A stretch of 64,000 nucleotides of DNA, taken from contig DEAL01000012.1 in NCBI GenBank assembly GCA_002346745.1, forward strand, positions 1-64,000, written 5' to 3'. Below are positions 18,499 to 28,418 of this stretch, piece by piece. The notes beneath the pieces were generated by a model. It was not told the origin of the DNA. It saw only the letters and a program-made list of their open reading frames with translations, and did not search any database. Position 1 is the stretch's first letter; every line of letters starts with the position of its first letter. The stretch comes from Candidatus Neomicrothrix sp. UBA2983. Its GTDB lineage: Bacteria; Actinomycetota; Acidimicrobiia; Acidimicrobiales; MedAcidi-G1. A program made the translations under genes and the position numbers.

Positions 18499-21036
18499 GT
18501 GATCCTCCTCACCGACCGGCTGCCGGAGGGGGACGACCCGGACGAACTGCTGGAGGGGTTCGTCGCCTGGTGCTCGGAGCAGGGCCTCGAGTTGTACCCG
18601 GCCCAGGAGGAGGCCGTCCTCGAACTGCTGGCCGGCAGCCACGTGGTGCTCGCGACGCCGACCGGGTCGGGGAAGTCGCTGGTCGCCACCGCCGCCCACG
18701 CCGCCGCCCTCGCCCGGGGAGTGCGCAGCGTCTACACGGCGCCCATCAAGGCACTGGTGAGCGAGAAGTTCTTCGCCCTCGTCCGCGACTTCGGACCCGA
18801 CAACGTCGGCATGGTCACCGGGGACGCCTCGGTCAACCCGGACGCCCCGATCATCGCCTGCACCGCCGAGATCCTCGCCCACCGGGCGCTGCGCCACGGG
18901 GCCGCCACCGACGTCGGGCTGGTGGTCGCCGACGAGTTCCACTTCTACGCCGACCCGCAGCGGGGCTGGGCCTGGCAGGTGCCGCTGCTGGAACTCCCCC
19001 ACGTGCAATTCCTGTTGATGTCGGCGACGCTCGGGCCGACCCGCCGGTTCACCGACGACCTCGAGGCCCGCACCGGCCGGCCGGCGGTGACGGTGGCCGG
19101 CAGCGAGCGGCCGGTGCCGCTCACGTTCGAGTTCCGGGAGACGCCGCTGCACGAGTCGGTCGACGAACTGCTCGAGTCGGATCGGGCGCCCGTCTACCTC
19201 GTGCACTTCACCCAGCAGGCGGCGGCCGAGAAGGCCCAGGACCTGTGCAGCCTCGACGTCCTCTCGAAGGAGGAGAAGGCGGCGGTGCGCTACGAGGTCG
19301 GCGGCTTCCGGTTCGACACGCCGATCGGCAAGGACCTGCGGCGCTTCATCGGCCACGGCATCGGCCTGCACCACGCCGGCCTGCTGCCCCGCTACCGGCT
19401 GCTCGTCGAGAAGCTGGCCCAGGCCGGGCTGCTGAAGCTGATCTGCGGGACCGACACGCTGGGCGTCGGCGTCAACGTGCCGATCCGCACCGTGCTGTTC
19501 ACGCAGCTGTGCAAGTACGACGGATCCACCACCCGGCTGCTCTCGAACCGGGAGTTCCAGCAGGTGGCCGGACGGGCGGGGCGGCGCGGCTTCGACGACG
19601 AGGGCCACGTGTGGGCGCAGGCCCCCGCCCACTGGATCGAGAACCGCCGGACCGAGCAGAAGGTCGCCGCCGACCCGGCCCGGCGGAAGAAGCTCGTGAA
19701 GAAGAAGCCGCCCGACCGCGGCTACGCCCACTGGAATGAGGAGACGTTCGACCGGTTCGTGGCCGGCCAGCCCGAGCCGCTGGACTCCAGCTTCGACGTC
19801 ACCCACCAGATGGTGCTCAACGTGCTATCCCGGCCCGGCGATGGCGGGGCGGCACTCAAGCGGCTGCTGCTCGACAACCACGAGCCGCGCAAGCGCCAGC
19901 GCCGGCACGTCCGCCGGGCGATCGGCGTCTACCGGTCGCTGCGCGACGCCGGCATCGTCGAGGAGCTCGACCAGCCCGACGCCGAGGGCCGCCTGGTGCG
20001 GGTCGGCGTCAACCTCCGGGACGACTTCGCCCTGCACCAGCCGCTGTCGCTGTTCGCCCTCGAGGTGCTGCCCGAGCTGGACCCCGACGAGCCGGGCCAC
20101 GCCCTCGACGTGCTCTCGGTGGTCGAGTCGGTGCTCGAGAACCCAGGGGTGGTGCTGGCCGCCCAGGTGAACCGCCTCAAGTCGGAGCTGGTGGCGCGGC
20201 TCAAGATGGAGGGCGTCGAGTACGAGGAGCGCATGGAGCGCCTCGCCGAGGTGCGGCCGCCGCAGCCGCTGGCCGAGTTCCTGTACGGCACGTTCGACGT
20301 GTTCCGGGCGCACCATCCGTGGGTGGGCGACGAGAACGTGCGGCCCAAGTCGGTGGCCCGGGAGATGTTCGAGTTGGGCTACGGGTTCCGGGACTACATC
20401 GCCCACCACGGGCTGAAGCGCTCGGAGGGGACGGTGCTGCGCTACCTCACCGACGCCTACAAGGGGCTGGTGCAGAACGTGCCGCCGGCGGCCCGCACCG
20501 AGCCGGTGGCCGACCTGGAGGCGTGGCTGGGCGAGACGGTCCGCCAGGTCGACTCCAGCCTGCTCGAGGAGTGGGAGCGGCTGCGCAACCCCGACGAGGT
20601 CGACGACGACGTCACCGCGCCGTCCCCATCGCTGGACGACCGGCCCGACGTGACGGCGGCGCCGCGGGCGTTCCGGGTGATGGTCCGCAACGAGGTGTTC
20701 CGGTGGGTGCAGTTGCTGGCCCGCCGCGACCACGAGGCGCTGGCCGAGGTGCCGGCCGCCGGCGGCGGGTCGTGGACGGCCGGGGCGGTGGCCGACGCCT
20801 TCGCCCCCTACTGGGAGGACTTCGACGACCTGCCGACCGACGCCCATGCCCGGGGCGCCGGGTTCTTCGTGCTGGACGACTCGGGTGGCGTGGCCGCCGA
20901 CGCCTGGCCCGTCACCCAGACACTGGCCGACCCCGAGGGCTTCCACGAGTGGGTCCTCGAGGGTGCGGTCGACCTGCCGGCCTCCCGGGAGGAGGGCCGC
21001 GCCGTCGTGGCCCTGGCGGCGATCCGCCGGCTCTAG
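18499..21036 (+). CDS. DEAD/DEAH-box superfamily 2 helicase with DUF3516 C-terminus
   Basis: 845 aa. Helicase motifs in order: Q-like YPAQEEAVLELL, motif I ATPTGSGKS (~residue 54), Ia TAPIKALVSEKF, motif II as DEFH, motif III SAT, LHHAGLLPRYR, GTDTLGVGVNVPIRTVLF (motif V) and QVAGRAGRRGF (motif VI). The layout is Ski2/Mtr4-like. The second half (after ~400) is the long helical region described as DUF3516 in actinobacterial helicases. Its role in RNA or DNA processing is not established. The stop codon shares CTAG with the stop of the convergent prenyltransferase gene. Confidence 0.93.
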   Translation: MILLTDRLPEGDDPDELLEGFVAWCSEQGLELYPAQEEAVLELLAGSHVVLATPTGSGKSLVATAAHAAALARGVRSVYTAPIKALVSEKFFALVRDFGPDNVGMVTGDASVNPDAPIIACTAEILAHRALRHGAATDVGLVVADEFHFYADPQRGWAWQVPLLELPHVQFLLMSATLGPTRRFTDDLEARTGRPAVTVAGSERPVPLTFEFRETPLHESVDELLESDRAPVYLVHFTQQAAAEKAQDLCSLDVLSKEEKAAVRYEVGGFRFDTPIGKDLRRFIGHGIGLHHAGLLPRYRLLVEKLAQAGLLKLICGTDTLGVGVNVPIRTVLFTQLCKYDGSTTRLLSNREFQQVAGRAGRRGFDDEGHVWAQAPAHWIENRRTEQKVAADPARRKKLVKKKPPDRGYAHWNEETFDRFVAGQPEPLDSSFDVTHQMVLNVLSRPGDGGAALKRLLLDNHEPRKRQRRHVRRAIGVYRSLRDAGIVEELDQPDAEGRLVRVGVNLRDDFALHQPLSLFALEVLPELDPDEPGHALDVLSVVESVLENPGVVLAAQVNRLKSELVARLKMEGVEYEERMERLAEVRPPQPLAEFLYGTFDVFRAHHPWVGDENVRPKSVAREMFELGYGFRDYIAHHGLKRSEGTVLRYLTDAYKGLVQNVPPAARTEPVADLEAWLGETVRQVDSSLLEEWERLRNPDEVDDDVTAPSPSLDDRPDVTAAPRAFRVMVRNEVFRWVQLLARRDHEALAEVPAAGGGSWTAGAVADAFAPYWEDFDDLPTDAHARGAGFFVLDDSGGVAADAWPVTQTLADPEGFHEWVLEGAVDLPASREEGRAVVALAAIRRL

Positions 21037-22039
21037 AACTCCCGGTCGGCGACGAAGCGGGCGAGGTCGTTGAGGTCGGCCACGGCGCCGTCGTCGAAGC
21101 CCAGGCCGTCGAGTGCCGTGAGCGCCAGCACCAGGTGGGCACCGGCCGAGGACTCGGCGTGCGACCGGCCGCCGGCCGCCTCCAGCACCGCCGTGGCCCG
21201 GGCCACGTCGTCGTCCGTGAGGTCGCCGTCCCGGCCGTAGACCGCCAGCAGTTCGTCGGCCGCCTCGCCACCCTGATCGAGCACCACCGCCACCGGCAGC
21301 GACTTCTTGCGCTCCCGCAGGTCGTTGCCGACCGCCTTGCCGCTGACCGACGGGTCGCCCCAGATGCCCAGCACGTCGTCGACCGCCTGGAAGGCGCAGC
21401 CCAACTCCATCCCGAACTCCTCGAGGGCGTCCACCTGGTCGGCCGGCGCCCCGGCCAGCACCGCACCCACCGAGGCGGCGTAGGCCAGCAGCGCACCCGT
21501 CTTGTCCGCCTCCATCGCGACGCACTCGGCCAGCGACACCGCCGGCAGGTCGTCGAACGCCATGTCGGCCGCCTGCCCGGCGATCATCGCCGCCGTGGCC
21601 CGGGTCAGGCGGGCGGCCGCCTCCCGGTGCTGGGGCGACGGGTCGTCGAGCAGCACCCGGTACGCCAGGTTGTGGAGGGCGTCGCCCGAGATGATCGCCT
21701 CGTCGGTGCCGAACGCCGCCCACACCGTCGCCCGGTGTCGCCGCTCGGTGTCGCCGTCGATGATGTCGTCGTGCACCAGCGAGAAGTTGTGCACCAACTC
21801 GACCGCCACCGCCCCCGGCACCGCCACCCCGGCGGGGGCGCCGACCGCCTCGGCCGACAACACCGTCAGCGCCGGACGCAGGCCCTTGCCGGTCCCCACG
21901 TCGGACGGCGAGCCGTCGACCTCCGTCCACCCGAAGTGGTAGGTGGCCGAGGGGAGCAGCTGCGGCTGGAGCGACTCGACCGCCGCCCGCAGCGCCGGCT
22001 CGACCAGCAAACGGGCCCGGCCGAGGACCTCGGGGGTGG

Positions 22040-22043
<4 letters not shown>
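21033..22043 (-). CDS. Polyprenyl (geranylgeranyl-type) diphosphate synthase
   Basis: 336 aa from GTG 22043, which overlaps the TGA of the upstream omega-amidase as GTGA. Both Asp-rich motifs are intact: HDDIIDGD (DDxxD, about residue 95) and VDDVLGIWGD. The TGKGLRPALTVL region binds IPP. This makes it a trans-prenyl chain-elongation enzyme for isoprenoid precursors (menaquinone side chains, carotenoids or polyprenols). Residues before the first motif (LVHNFSLV) do not let me fix product length safely. Confidence 0.92.
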
Positions 22044-22804
<761 letters not shown>

Positions 22805-22839
22805 GGCGGACCTCCTCGTGGGATTCGGGGACTCGGGGC

Positions 22840-24009
22840 TCAGGGGGCGAGCGTGGCCAGCCGGTCGGCCGCCTCGCTGAGCACGTCGGGATGCTTGCAG
22901 AAGGCGAACCGCACCAGATGCCGGCCGGCCGCCTCGTCGTCGTAGAAGACGGTGCTCGGCACGCCCACCACCCCGCAGCGCTCCGGCAGCGACAGGCAGA
23001 ACTCGATGCCGTCGTCGAAGCCGAGAGGCCGGATGTCGGCCGTGGCGTAGTAGGTGCCCGACGGTGGCCGCACCTCGAAACCGGCGGCGGTGAGGCCCCC
23101 GCAGAACAGGTCCCGCTTGGCCTGCAGGTCGGCAGCCAACTCGGCGAAGTAGCCGTCATCGAGGCCGAGGGCGACGACCAGGGCGTGCTGGAATGGCCCG
23201 CTGCTCACGTACGTCAGCGACTGCTTCGCCACGACGACCGCCGACACCAAGTCGGTCGAACCCATCGCCCAGCCGACCTTCCAGCCGGTGAACCCGAACG
23301 ACTTCCCGGCCGACGAGATCGTGAGGGTGCGTTCGGCCATGCCCGGCAGCGTCGCCATCGGGATGTGTCGGACGTCGTCGAAGACGAGGTGCTCGTAGAC
23401 CTCGTCGGTGACGACCAACAGGTCGTGCTCGACCGCCACTGCGGCGACGGCCGCAAGTTCGTTCGCGTCGAAGACCTTGCCGGCCGGGTTGTGCGGTGAG
23501 TTGAGCAGGATCAGTCGCGTGTTGGGACCGACCGCCGCCTCGAGGTCGGCCACGTCGAAGCGGAGGTCCGGCTCCTGCAGGCGGACCACCCGGCGCCTAC
23601 CACCGGCCAGGGCAATCGAGGTGGCGTAGTGGTCGAAGTAGGGCTCGAACACCACAACCTCGTCGCCCGGCTCGACCAGCGCCAGCATCGCCGCGGCGAT
23701 GGCCTCGGACGCACCGGCGGTGACCAGCACCTCGGTGTCGGGATCGACCTCTAGGCCGTAGAAGCGTCGCTGGTGGTCGGCCACCGCCCGGCGCAGCGCT
23801 GGGACGCCCAGGCCGGGCGGGTACTGGTTGTGGCCGGCACGCATCGCAGCCACTGCCGCCTCGAGGACCGCGTCGGGCCCGTCGGCGTCGGGGAAGCCCT
23901 GGCCGAGGTTGATGGCGCCGGTGCGCGACGCCAACTCGGACATCTCCGCGAAGATCGTGGTGCCGAAGCCCTGGAGGCGCTCGACGAGGTAGGGGTTGCG
24001 CTCGCCCAT
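22840..24009 (-). CDS. PLP-dependent class I/II aminotransferase (methionine/glutamine transaminase-like)
   Basis: 389 aa from ATG 24009 (MGERNPYL). TACCGT lies 7 nt before the start on the same strand. Fold-type I motifs: INLGQGFPD, NQYPPGLGVPALR, VTAGASEAIAAAML, NSPHNPAGKVF, TDEVYEHLVFD and the PLP lysine in SSAGKSFGFTGWKVGW. INLGQGFPD and QYPPGLG are typical of the KAT/YbdL/DapC-like group. With an omega-amidase 36 nt downstream, a glutamine- or methionine-dependent transaminase is the best guess; succinyl-DAP aminotransferase is the main alternative. Confidence 0.9.
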   Translation of the reverse strand: MGERNPYLVERLQGFGTTIFAEMSELASRTGAINLGQGFPDADGPDAVLEAAVAAMRAGHNQYPPGLGVPALRRAVADHQRRFYGLEVDPDTEVLVTAGASEAIAAAMLALVEPGDEVVVFEPYFDHYATSIALAGGRRRVVRLQEPDLRFDVADLEAAVGPNTRLILLNSPHNPAGKVFDANELAAVAAVAVEHDLLVVTDEVYEHLVFDDVRHIPMATLPGMAERTLTISSAGKSFGFTGWKVGWAMGSTDLVSAVVVAKQSLTYVSSGPFQHALVVALGLDDGYFAELAADLQAKRDLFCGGLTAAGFEVRPPSGTYYATADIRPLGFDDGIEFCLSLPERCGVVGVPSTVFYDDEAAGRHLVRFAFCKHPDVLSEAADRLATLAP

Positions 24010-24016
24010 CGGTGTC

Positions 24017-24022
24017 ACGGTA
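24017..24022 (-). promoter_or_regulatory. -10 element for a leaderless aminotransferase transcript
   Basis: TACCGT on the minus strand, 7 nt upstream of ATG 24009. It supports that start over the earlier in-frame ATG at 24069. Confidence 0.35.
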
Positions 24023-24061
24023 GCGGCGGCGCCCGGTGATCCCGGCCGTCGTCGGACCGAA

Positions 24062-25801
24062 TCAGCCAACCGGGGTACCGATCAGGGTCTCGCGCAGCTG
24101 GCGCTTCAGGAACTTGCCGTTGGCGTTCTGGGGCAACGGCTCGTCCACGAACCAGACGTGCTCGGGCACCTTGAACGAGGCGATCCGCTCGGCCACGTGG
24201 GCGCGCAGTCCGTCGGCGTCGAGCGACTCGCCGGGGAGCAGCAGCACGGCCACGCCCACCGCCTCGCCCAGGCGCTCGTCGGGCACGGCGAACACGGCCG
24301 CCTCCGAGATGGACGGATGCTCGTAGATGGCGGCCTCGACCTCCGCCGAGTACACGTTCTCGCCGCCGCGCAGCACCATGTCCTTGGCCCGATCGACGAG
24401 GAACAGGAAGCCGTCGTCGTCGAGGTAGCCGATGTCGCCGGTGTGGAACCAGCCGTCGGTGAGGACCTCGGCGTTGGCCTCGGGGCGGTTCAGGTAGCCG
24501 CGGAACACGTTGGCGCCCCGAACCCACAACTCGCCGACGCCGCCGGGCGGCTGGTCGGTGCCGTCGTCGCCGACGATGCGGGTCTCCATGACCGGAAGCG
24601 CCGGGCCGGCCGACTCGGGCTTGGCGAGGAAGAAGTGCGCCGAGTTGATGGTGATGACGCCGTTGACCTCGGTGAGGCCGTAGCCGGTGCTGGGCCGGCC
24701 CTGGATGCGATCCTCGATCTTGGCGACCAGGTCCGGCTGCACCGCCGCCCCGCCGCCACCGAGGTGCTGGATGCTGGAGGTGTCGCGGGTGGCGAAGTCG
24801 GGACTGTTGACGAGCTCCCGGGCCATCGTAGGCACGCCGGTGAACGTCGAGGTGCGCTCCCGCTCGATGAGCTCGAGGGCCCGCTCGGCATCCCAGCGGT
24901 GCATCAGGACGAGTCGGCCGCCCGACGCGGTGACCGGGTGCAGGCAGCAGTTGCAGCCGGTGACGTGGAAGAGCGGCACGGCCAGAACCGAACCCGGGTT
25001 GGACTCGCCACTGACCTTGTCGGACCCGGGCGGCGGCTCGCCGGCAGCGACGGCCTTGGCCTGGGCGGCGTCGGTCATGACCTGCCAGAACGCCAGGTTC
25101 AGCAGGTTGGTGACGGCACCGCGGTGCGTGAGCACGGCGCCCTTAGGATGGCCGGTGGTGCCCGAGGTGTAGAAGATGCAGACGTCGTCCTCGGGCGAGA
25201 TGTCGGGCAGGGTCGGCGGGTCACCGGCGGCGGCAAGGGCGTCGTCCCAGTGGACGGCGTCGTCGGGCAGGCCTCCTCCTGACACGCCGGCGTCGGTGCG
25301 GACGGCGACCACGTGGAGGCGACGCCCGTCGCGCAGGCCGTCGAGGTGGGGGCGGATCCGGTCGAGGCGCTCCCCGTCGCAGAGCAGCACGCCCGCCTCG
25401 CAGTCGGTGAGGCCGAACTCCATCTCCGGGCCGGTCCACCAGGCGTTCATGCCGACGACCGCCGCCCCGATGCTGACCGTGGCCCAGTAGCCGACGACCC
25501 ACTCGGGGTAGTTGCGCATGGCGATCGCCACCCGGTCGCCGTGGCCGATGCCGACCGAGGCCAGGTGGGCGGCGAGGGCGCCGACCCGCTCGTGGACGTC
25601 GGCGTACGTGTACCGCTCGTCCTCGTAGACGAGGAAGTCCTTGTCGGCGTGGGCGGCCGAGGCGGCCCAGAGCAGCGCCAGGTCGGGTGGGGCGGCGTCG
25701 TAGGCCCGGGTCGGCACGCCCCGCACGTCGACCACCGACCAGGCGAACGGCGCGCCCGGTGCGGTCATCTCGTCCCATGCCTCTCGGAAGTGTCGGTCCA
25801 C
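24062..25801 (-). CDS. Acyl-CoA synthetase (AMP-forming)
   Basis: 579 aa from GTG 25801, chosen because GAGGAG lies 5 nt upstream; the longer open frame to 26098 covers repeat-bearing intergenic DNA. ANL motifs intact: FYTSGTTGHPKGAVLTH, the YGLTEVNGV segment, HTGDIGYLDDDGFLFLVDRA, LRGGENVYSAEVE and the terminal Lys in NANGKFLKRQL. Converts a carboxylic acid to its CoA thioester. It is 52 nt upstream of the aminotransferase, perhaps in one transcript. Confidence 0.92.
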   Translation of the reverse strand: MDRHFREAWDEMTAPGAPFAWSVVDVRGVPTRAYDAAPPDLALLWAASAAHADKDFLVYEDERYTYADVHERVGALAAHLASVGIGHGDRVAIAMRNYPEWVVGYWATVSIGAAVVGMNAWWTGPEMEFGLTDCEAGVLLCDGERLDRIRPHLDGLRDGRRLHVVAVRTDAGVSGGGLPDDAVHWDDALAAAGDPPTLPDISPEDDVCIFYTSGTTGHPKGAVLTHRGAVTNLLNLAFWQVMTDAAQAKAVAAGEPPPGSDKVSGESNPGSVLAVPLFHVTGCNCCLHPVTASGGRLVLMHRWDAERALELIERERTSTFTGVPTMARELVNSPDFATRDTSSIQHLGGGGAAVQPDLVAKIEDRIQGRPSTGYGLTEVNGVITINSAHFFLAKPESAGPALPVMETRIVGDDGTDQPPGGVGELWVRGANVFRGYLNRPEANAEVLTDGWFHTGDIGYLDDDGFLFLVDRAKDMVLRGGENVYSAEVEAAIYEHPSISEAAVFAVPDERLGEAVGVAVLLLPGESLDADGLRAHVAERIASFKVPEHVWFVDEPLPQNANGKFLKRQLRETLIGTPVG

Positions 25802-25888
25802 GCGTGCTCCTCGATCCCCGTGCCGCCGGTCTCGACGGCAGCCGGTGACCCTAGACAACCGACCACAGGCCTCTCCCATCGCGCCCCC

Positions 25889-25916
25889 GGGTGAGAAGGG
25901 GACGGGCCTCCCCTCA
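25889..25916 (+). repeat. Palindromic intergenic repeat, copy 1
   Basis: Shares GTGAGAAGGGGA and GGGCCTCC with copy 2, which lies 7 bp downstream in the same orientation; its 3' arm is 3 nt shorter. Confidence 0.55.
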
Positions 25917-25922
25917 ATCGCC

Positions 25923-25953
25923 ACGTGAGAAGGGGAAGGGCCTCCTCCCACTT
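25923..25953 (+). repeat. Palindromic intergenic repeat, copy 2
   Basis: 31 bp with a GTGAG...CCCACTT arm layout. It matches the reverse complement of copy 3 (36277-36307) at 24 of 31 positions, counted by hand. Confidence 0.6.
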
Positions 25954-26136
25954 GGCCCGCTGGCTTGCGGGCGAGGCCGGGGTGCGGATGCGACACGACT
26001 TGCGCCGGCTGGAGCGAACGGGTGCGGCCCGGCGATCCGGCCGGGGAGAGCGGGCCATCGACACACCCGGGTTTGCCTGCGGACCTCCCATACGCCACCG
26101 TGTCCCGAGATCGAGACAGGGAAGGACACCCAGCAC

Positions 26137-26604
26137 ATGCACGAGATCCCCTTCGACGACATCGACGCCATCAACGCCGCCGGCGGCGAGGATGCCTGGA
26201 GCGACTGGGGGCCCGAACTCGAGGTCACCCAGGAGATGATCAACGGCTTCGCCGACCTGACCGGGGACCACCAGTGGATCCACGTCGACGTCGAGCGGGC
26301 CACCGCCGGCCCGTTCGGTGCGCCGATCGCCCACGGCTTCCTGACCCTGAGCCTGATGCCGAGCCTCAACAAGACGGGCACGGTGAGACTCACCGGCCAC
26401 CAGAACGTCGTCAACTACGGCGCCGACGGGCTGCGCTTCCTCGCGCCGGTTCCCGTCGGGTCGAAGCTGCACGCCCGCAACCGGATCAAGGAGGCCCGGC
26501 AGCACAAGAAGGGCACCCTGCTGGCCACCCAGGTGGCAATCCACGGCGTCGGCAGCGAGGTGCCCGCCCTGCTCTACGAGGCCCTCGTCCTGTACCAGGG
26601 CTAG
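26137..26604 (+). CDS. MaoC-family dehydratase (enoyl-CoA hydratase 2-like hotdog protein)
   Basis: 155 aa from ATG 26137, with GGGAAGGA upstream. Single hotdog domain with the R-hydratase signature: FADLTGDHQWIHVDVERA (catalytic Asp and His), then FGAPIAHGFLTLSLMPSL, YGADGLRFLAPVPVGSKL. Such proteins hydrate trans-2-enoyl-CoA to (R)-3-hydroxyacyl-CoA. The convergent SDR and the acyl-CoA ligase nearby fit acyl-CoA metabolism. Length is normal for the family. Confidence 0.93.
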   Translation: MHEIPFDDIDAINAAGGEDAWSDWGPELEVTQEMINGFADLTGDHQWIHVDVERATAGPFGAPIAHGFLTLSLMPSLNKTGTVRLTGHQNVVNYGADGLRFLAPVPVGSKLHARNRIKEARQHKKGTLLATQVAIHGVGSEVPALLYEALVLYQG

Positions 26605-26629
26605 GGCGGGCGGCAGAGGCGCCCGTCGA

Positions 26630-27424
26630 TCAGTTGTTCTTGATCGTCATCCCGCCGTCGACCAGGAGGGCGTGGCCGGTGATGTAGCCGGACGCCGGCA
26701 GGGCCAGGTGGAGGATGCCGTGGGCGATCTCCTCCGGCTGGGCGTAGCGGCGGAGCGGCACCCGGCGGCGGGCGAACTTGACCTTGGCGTCGTCGGGGAT
26801 CGACGACGTGAGTGCCGTGTCGACCGGGCCCGGGCACACGGCGTTGACCGTGATGCCGTCGTCGCCCAGCTCGACCGCCAGTGCCCGGGTCAGGCCGACC
26901 ACGGCGTGCTTTGCGGCCGTGTAGGCGGCCATCCCGGCCGAGCCGCCCACGCCCTCGGTGGACGACACGTTCACTATCCGGCCCGCCGACGACGCCCGCA
27001 GGTGCGGGAGCGCCGCCCGGATGGCGGTTGTCTGGGCGGTGGCCATCAGGTCGAGGGCCCGGTCCCAGGTGTCGACGAAGGCGTCGTGGCCGATCGGCGC
27101 GCCCATGGCGGCCCCGGCGTTGTTGACCAGCACGTCGAGCCCCGGACCCCACGCCGCCACCTCGTCGACGACCCGTCGCACCTCGGGCCGGTCGGTGACG
27201 TCGAGGCCCCACGCACGGGCGGCACCACCCGCACCCTCGACCTCGGCAGCCACCACGGCGGCCGCGTCGCCGTCCACGTCGGTGACCGCGACGCGGGCGC
27301 CCTCGTCGGCGAACAGGTGGGCGGTGGCCCGACCGATGCCCGAACCGGCACCGGTGACCAGCACGACATGGCCCGCCACCGACCGGCTCAGGTGCGACAG
27401 GCGGCCACCGGATGCGTCGTCCAT
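26630..27424 (-). CDS. Short-chain dehydrogenase/reductase
   Basis: 264 aa from ATG 27424. SDR motifs: VTGAGSGIGRATA, NNAGAAMG, Ser in NVSSTEGVGG, YTAAKH (YxxxK) and VNAVCPGPVDT; C-terminal YITGHALLVDGG. The ATG is preceded by GAGACT at 6 nt, resembling the other start-proximal -10 boxes. Convergent with the MaoC gene, divergent from the amidohydrolase. Substrate unknown; FabG-like 3-hydroxyacyl or alcohol oxidation is usual. Confidence 0.9.
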   Translation of the reverse strand: MDDASGGRLSHLSRSVAGHVVLVTGAGSGIGRATAHLFADEGARVAVTDVDGDAAAVVAAEVEGAGGAARAWGLDVTDRPEVRRVVDEVAAWGPGLDVLVNNAGAAMGAPIGHDAFVDTWDRALDLMATAQTTAIRAALPHLRASSAGRIVNVSSTEGVGGSAGMAAYTAAKHAVVGLTRALAVELGDDGITVNAVCPGPVDTALTSSIPDDAKVKFARRRVPLRRYAQPEEIAHGILHLALPASGYITGHALLVDGGMTIKNN

Positions 27425-27482
27425 GCGCCGAGTCTCGCGCCGCGGGTTGTCGAAAGGCCCCACCGGGCCGGATGATGGGGCC

Positions 27483-28418
27483 ATGACCTTCCCCACCGGA
27501 CCTGACCGCGTCGCCGCCATCGACACGATGATGGGCACCAAGGCTGGACCGGCCGCCCGCAGGATCTACAAGGACCTCATGGCCCTCAAGGACCAGGAGT
27601 CGAAAGACATGGTCTTCCCGGCCCAGTACATGTTCAAGGACGTGCCCTACTCGCCGGACGCCCGCGGCGCAGGCGGGGATGCCGGGGAAGCCGGGGAAGC
27701 CGGGGACGACCGGCCGATCCCCGAGGGCGCCGACCTCCTGCTGCCCGCCATGGACCGCAACGGCGTGGAGTACGCCATGATCGGCGCCGGCGGCGAGGAC
27801 TCGATGGCCCGGCAGCTGCTCACCGACCATCCGGACCGCTTCCTGGCGTCCTACGAGGCCGACCCCAACGACGTGATGGGCACGATCCGTACGATTCGTC
27901 GGCTCCACGACGAGGTGAACCTGCGGGCGGTCACGTTCTTCCCGGCCGGCACCAACCCCCAGGTGCCGATCGACGACCCCAAGATGTACGCCCTCTACGC
28001 CGTGTGCTGCGAGCTGGAACTGCCCGTCTTCTGCTGCGCCGGCATCCCCGGGCCCCGGCTGCCGTTCGCTCCGCAGCGGGTCGAGCTCATCGACCAGGTC
28101 ATGTACGACTTCCCCGAGCTCACCTTCGTCACCCGCCACGGCTGCGAACCCTGGCAGGAACTGATGGTGAAGCTGATGCTGAAGTGGCCGAACCTCTACT
28201 ACTCGACCTCGGCCTTCTCGCCCCGCTACTACCCGAAGGCGATCATCGACTACGCCAACACCCGCGGCGCCGACAAGGTGGTCTACGCCGGCTACTTCCC
28301 GATGGGGCTCTCGCTCGACCGCATCTTCACCGAGCTCCAGGACGTGCCGTTCAAGGACGAGGTGTGGCCCAAGTTCCTCCGCCACAACGCCGCCCGGGTG
28401 CTGCGACTCGACGGGTGA
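27483..28418 (+). CDS. Amidohydrolase-2 (ACMSD-like) family protein with altered N-terminal metal motif
   Basis: 311 aa from ATG 27483. TIM-barrel amidohydrolase: VEYAMIGAGGEDS, AVTFFPAGTNPQVPIDDPKM, GIPGPRLPF, TFVTRHGCEPWQELM, LYYSTSAFSPRYYPKA and the end motif KFLRHNAARVLRLDG. The usual first-strand DxHxH metal pair is replaced by AIDTMMGTK, so metal binding may be reduced or different. A Gly/Glu/Ala insert (residues ~62-76) is coded by a 9-bp repeat (GCCGGGGAA, three units, 27681-27707). The methyltransferase start overlaps its stop (GTGA). Confidence 0.8.
   Translation: MTFPTGPDRVAAIDTMMGTKAGPAARRIYKDLMALKDQESKDMVFPAQYMFKDVPYSPDARGAGGDAGEAGEAGDDRPIPEGADLLLPAMDRNGVEYAMIGAGGEDSMARQLLTDHPDRFLASYEADPNDVMGTIRTIRRLHDEVNLRAVTFFPAGTNPQVPIDDPKMYALYAVCCELELPVFCCAGIPGPRLPFAPQRVELIDQVMYDFPELTFVTRHGCEPWQELMVKLMLKWPNLYYSTSAFSPRYYPKAIIDYANTRGADKVVYAGYFPMGLSLDRIFTELQDVPFKDEVWPKFLRHNAARVLRLDG

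Larger units (their letters stand above)
25802..26136. other. Intergenic region with divergent promoters and two repeat copies
   Basis: 335 nt between the acyl-CoA synthetase and the MaoC gene. No convincing gene. It holds two copies of a palindromic ~31-bp element (25889-25916 and 25923-25953) and a ribosome site for the synthetase at its left edge. No tRNA fold was recognised. Confidence 0.6.

Noticed and set aside
25802..26136. tRNA or small RNA gene in the longest intergenic gap
   Set aside because: No cloverleaf or known RNA motif; the structure present is the palindromic repeat pair.
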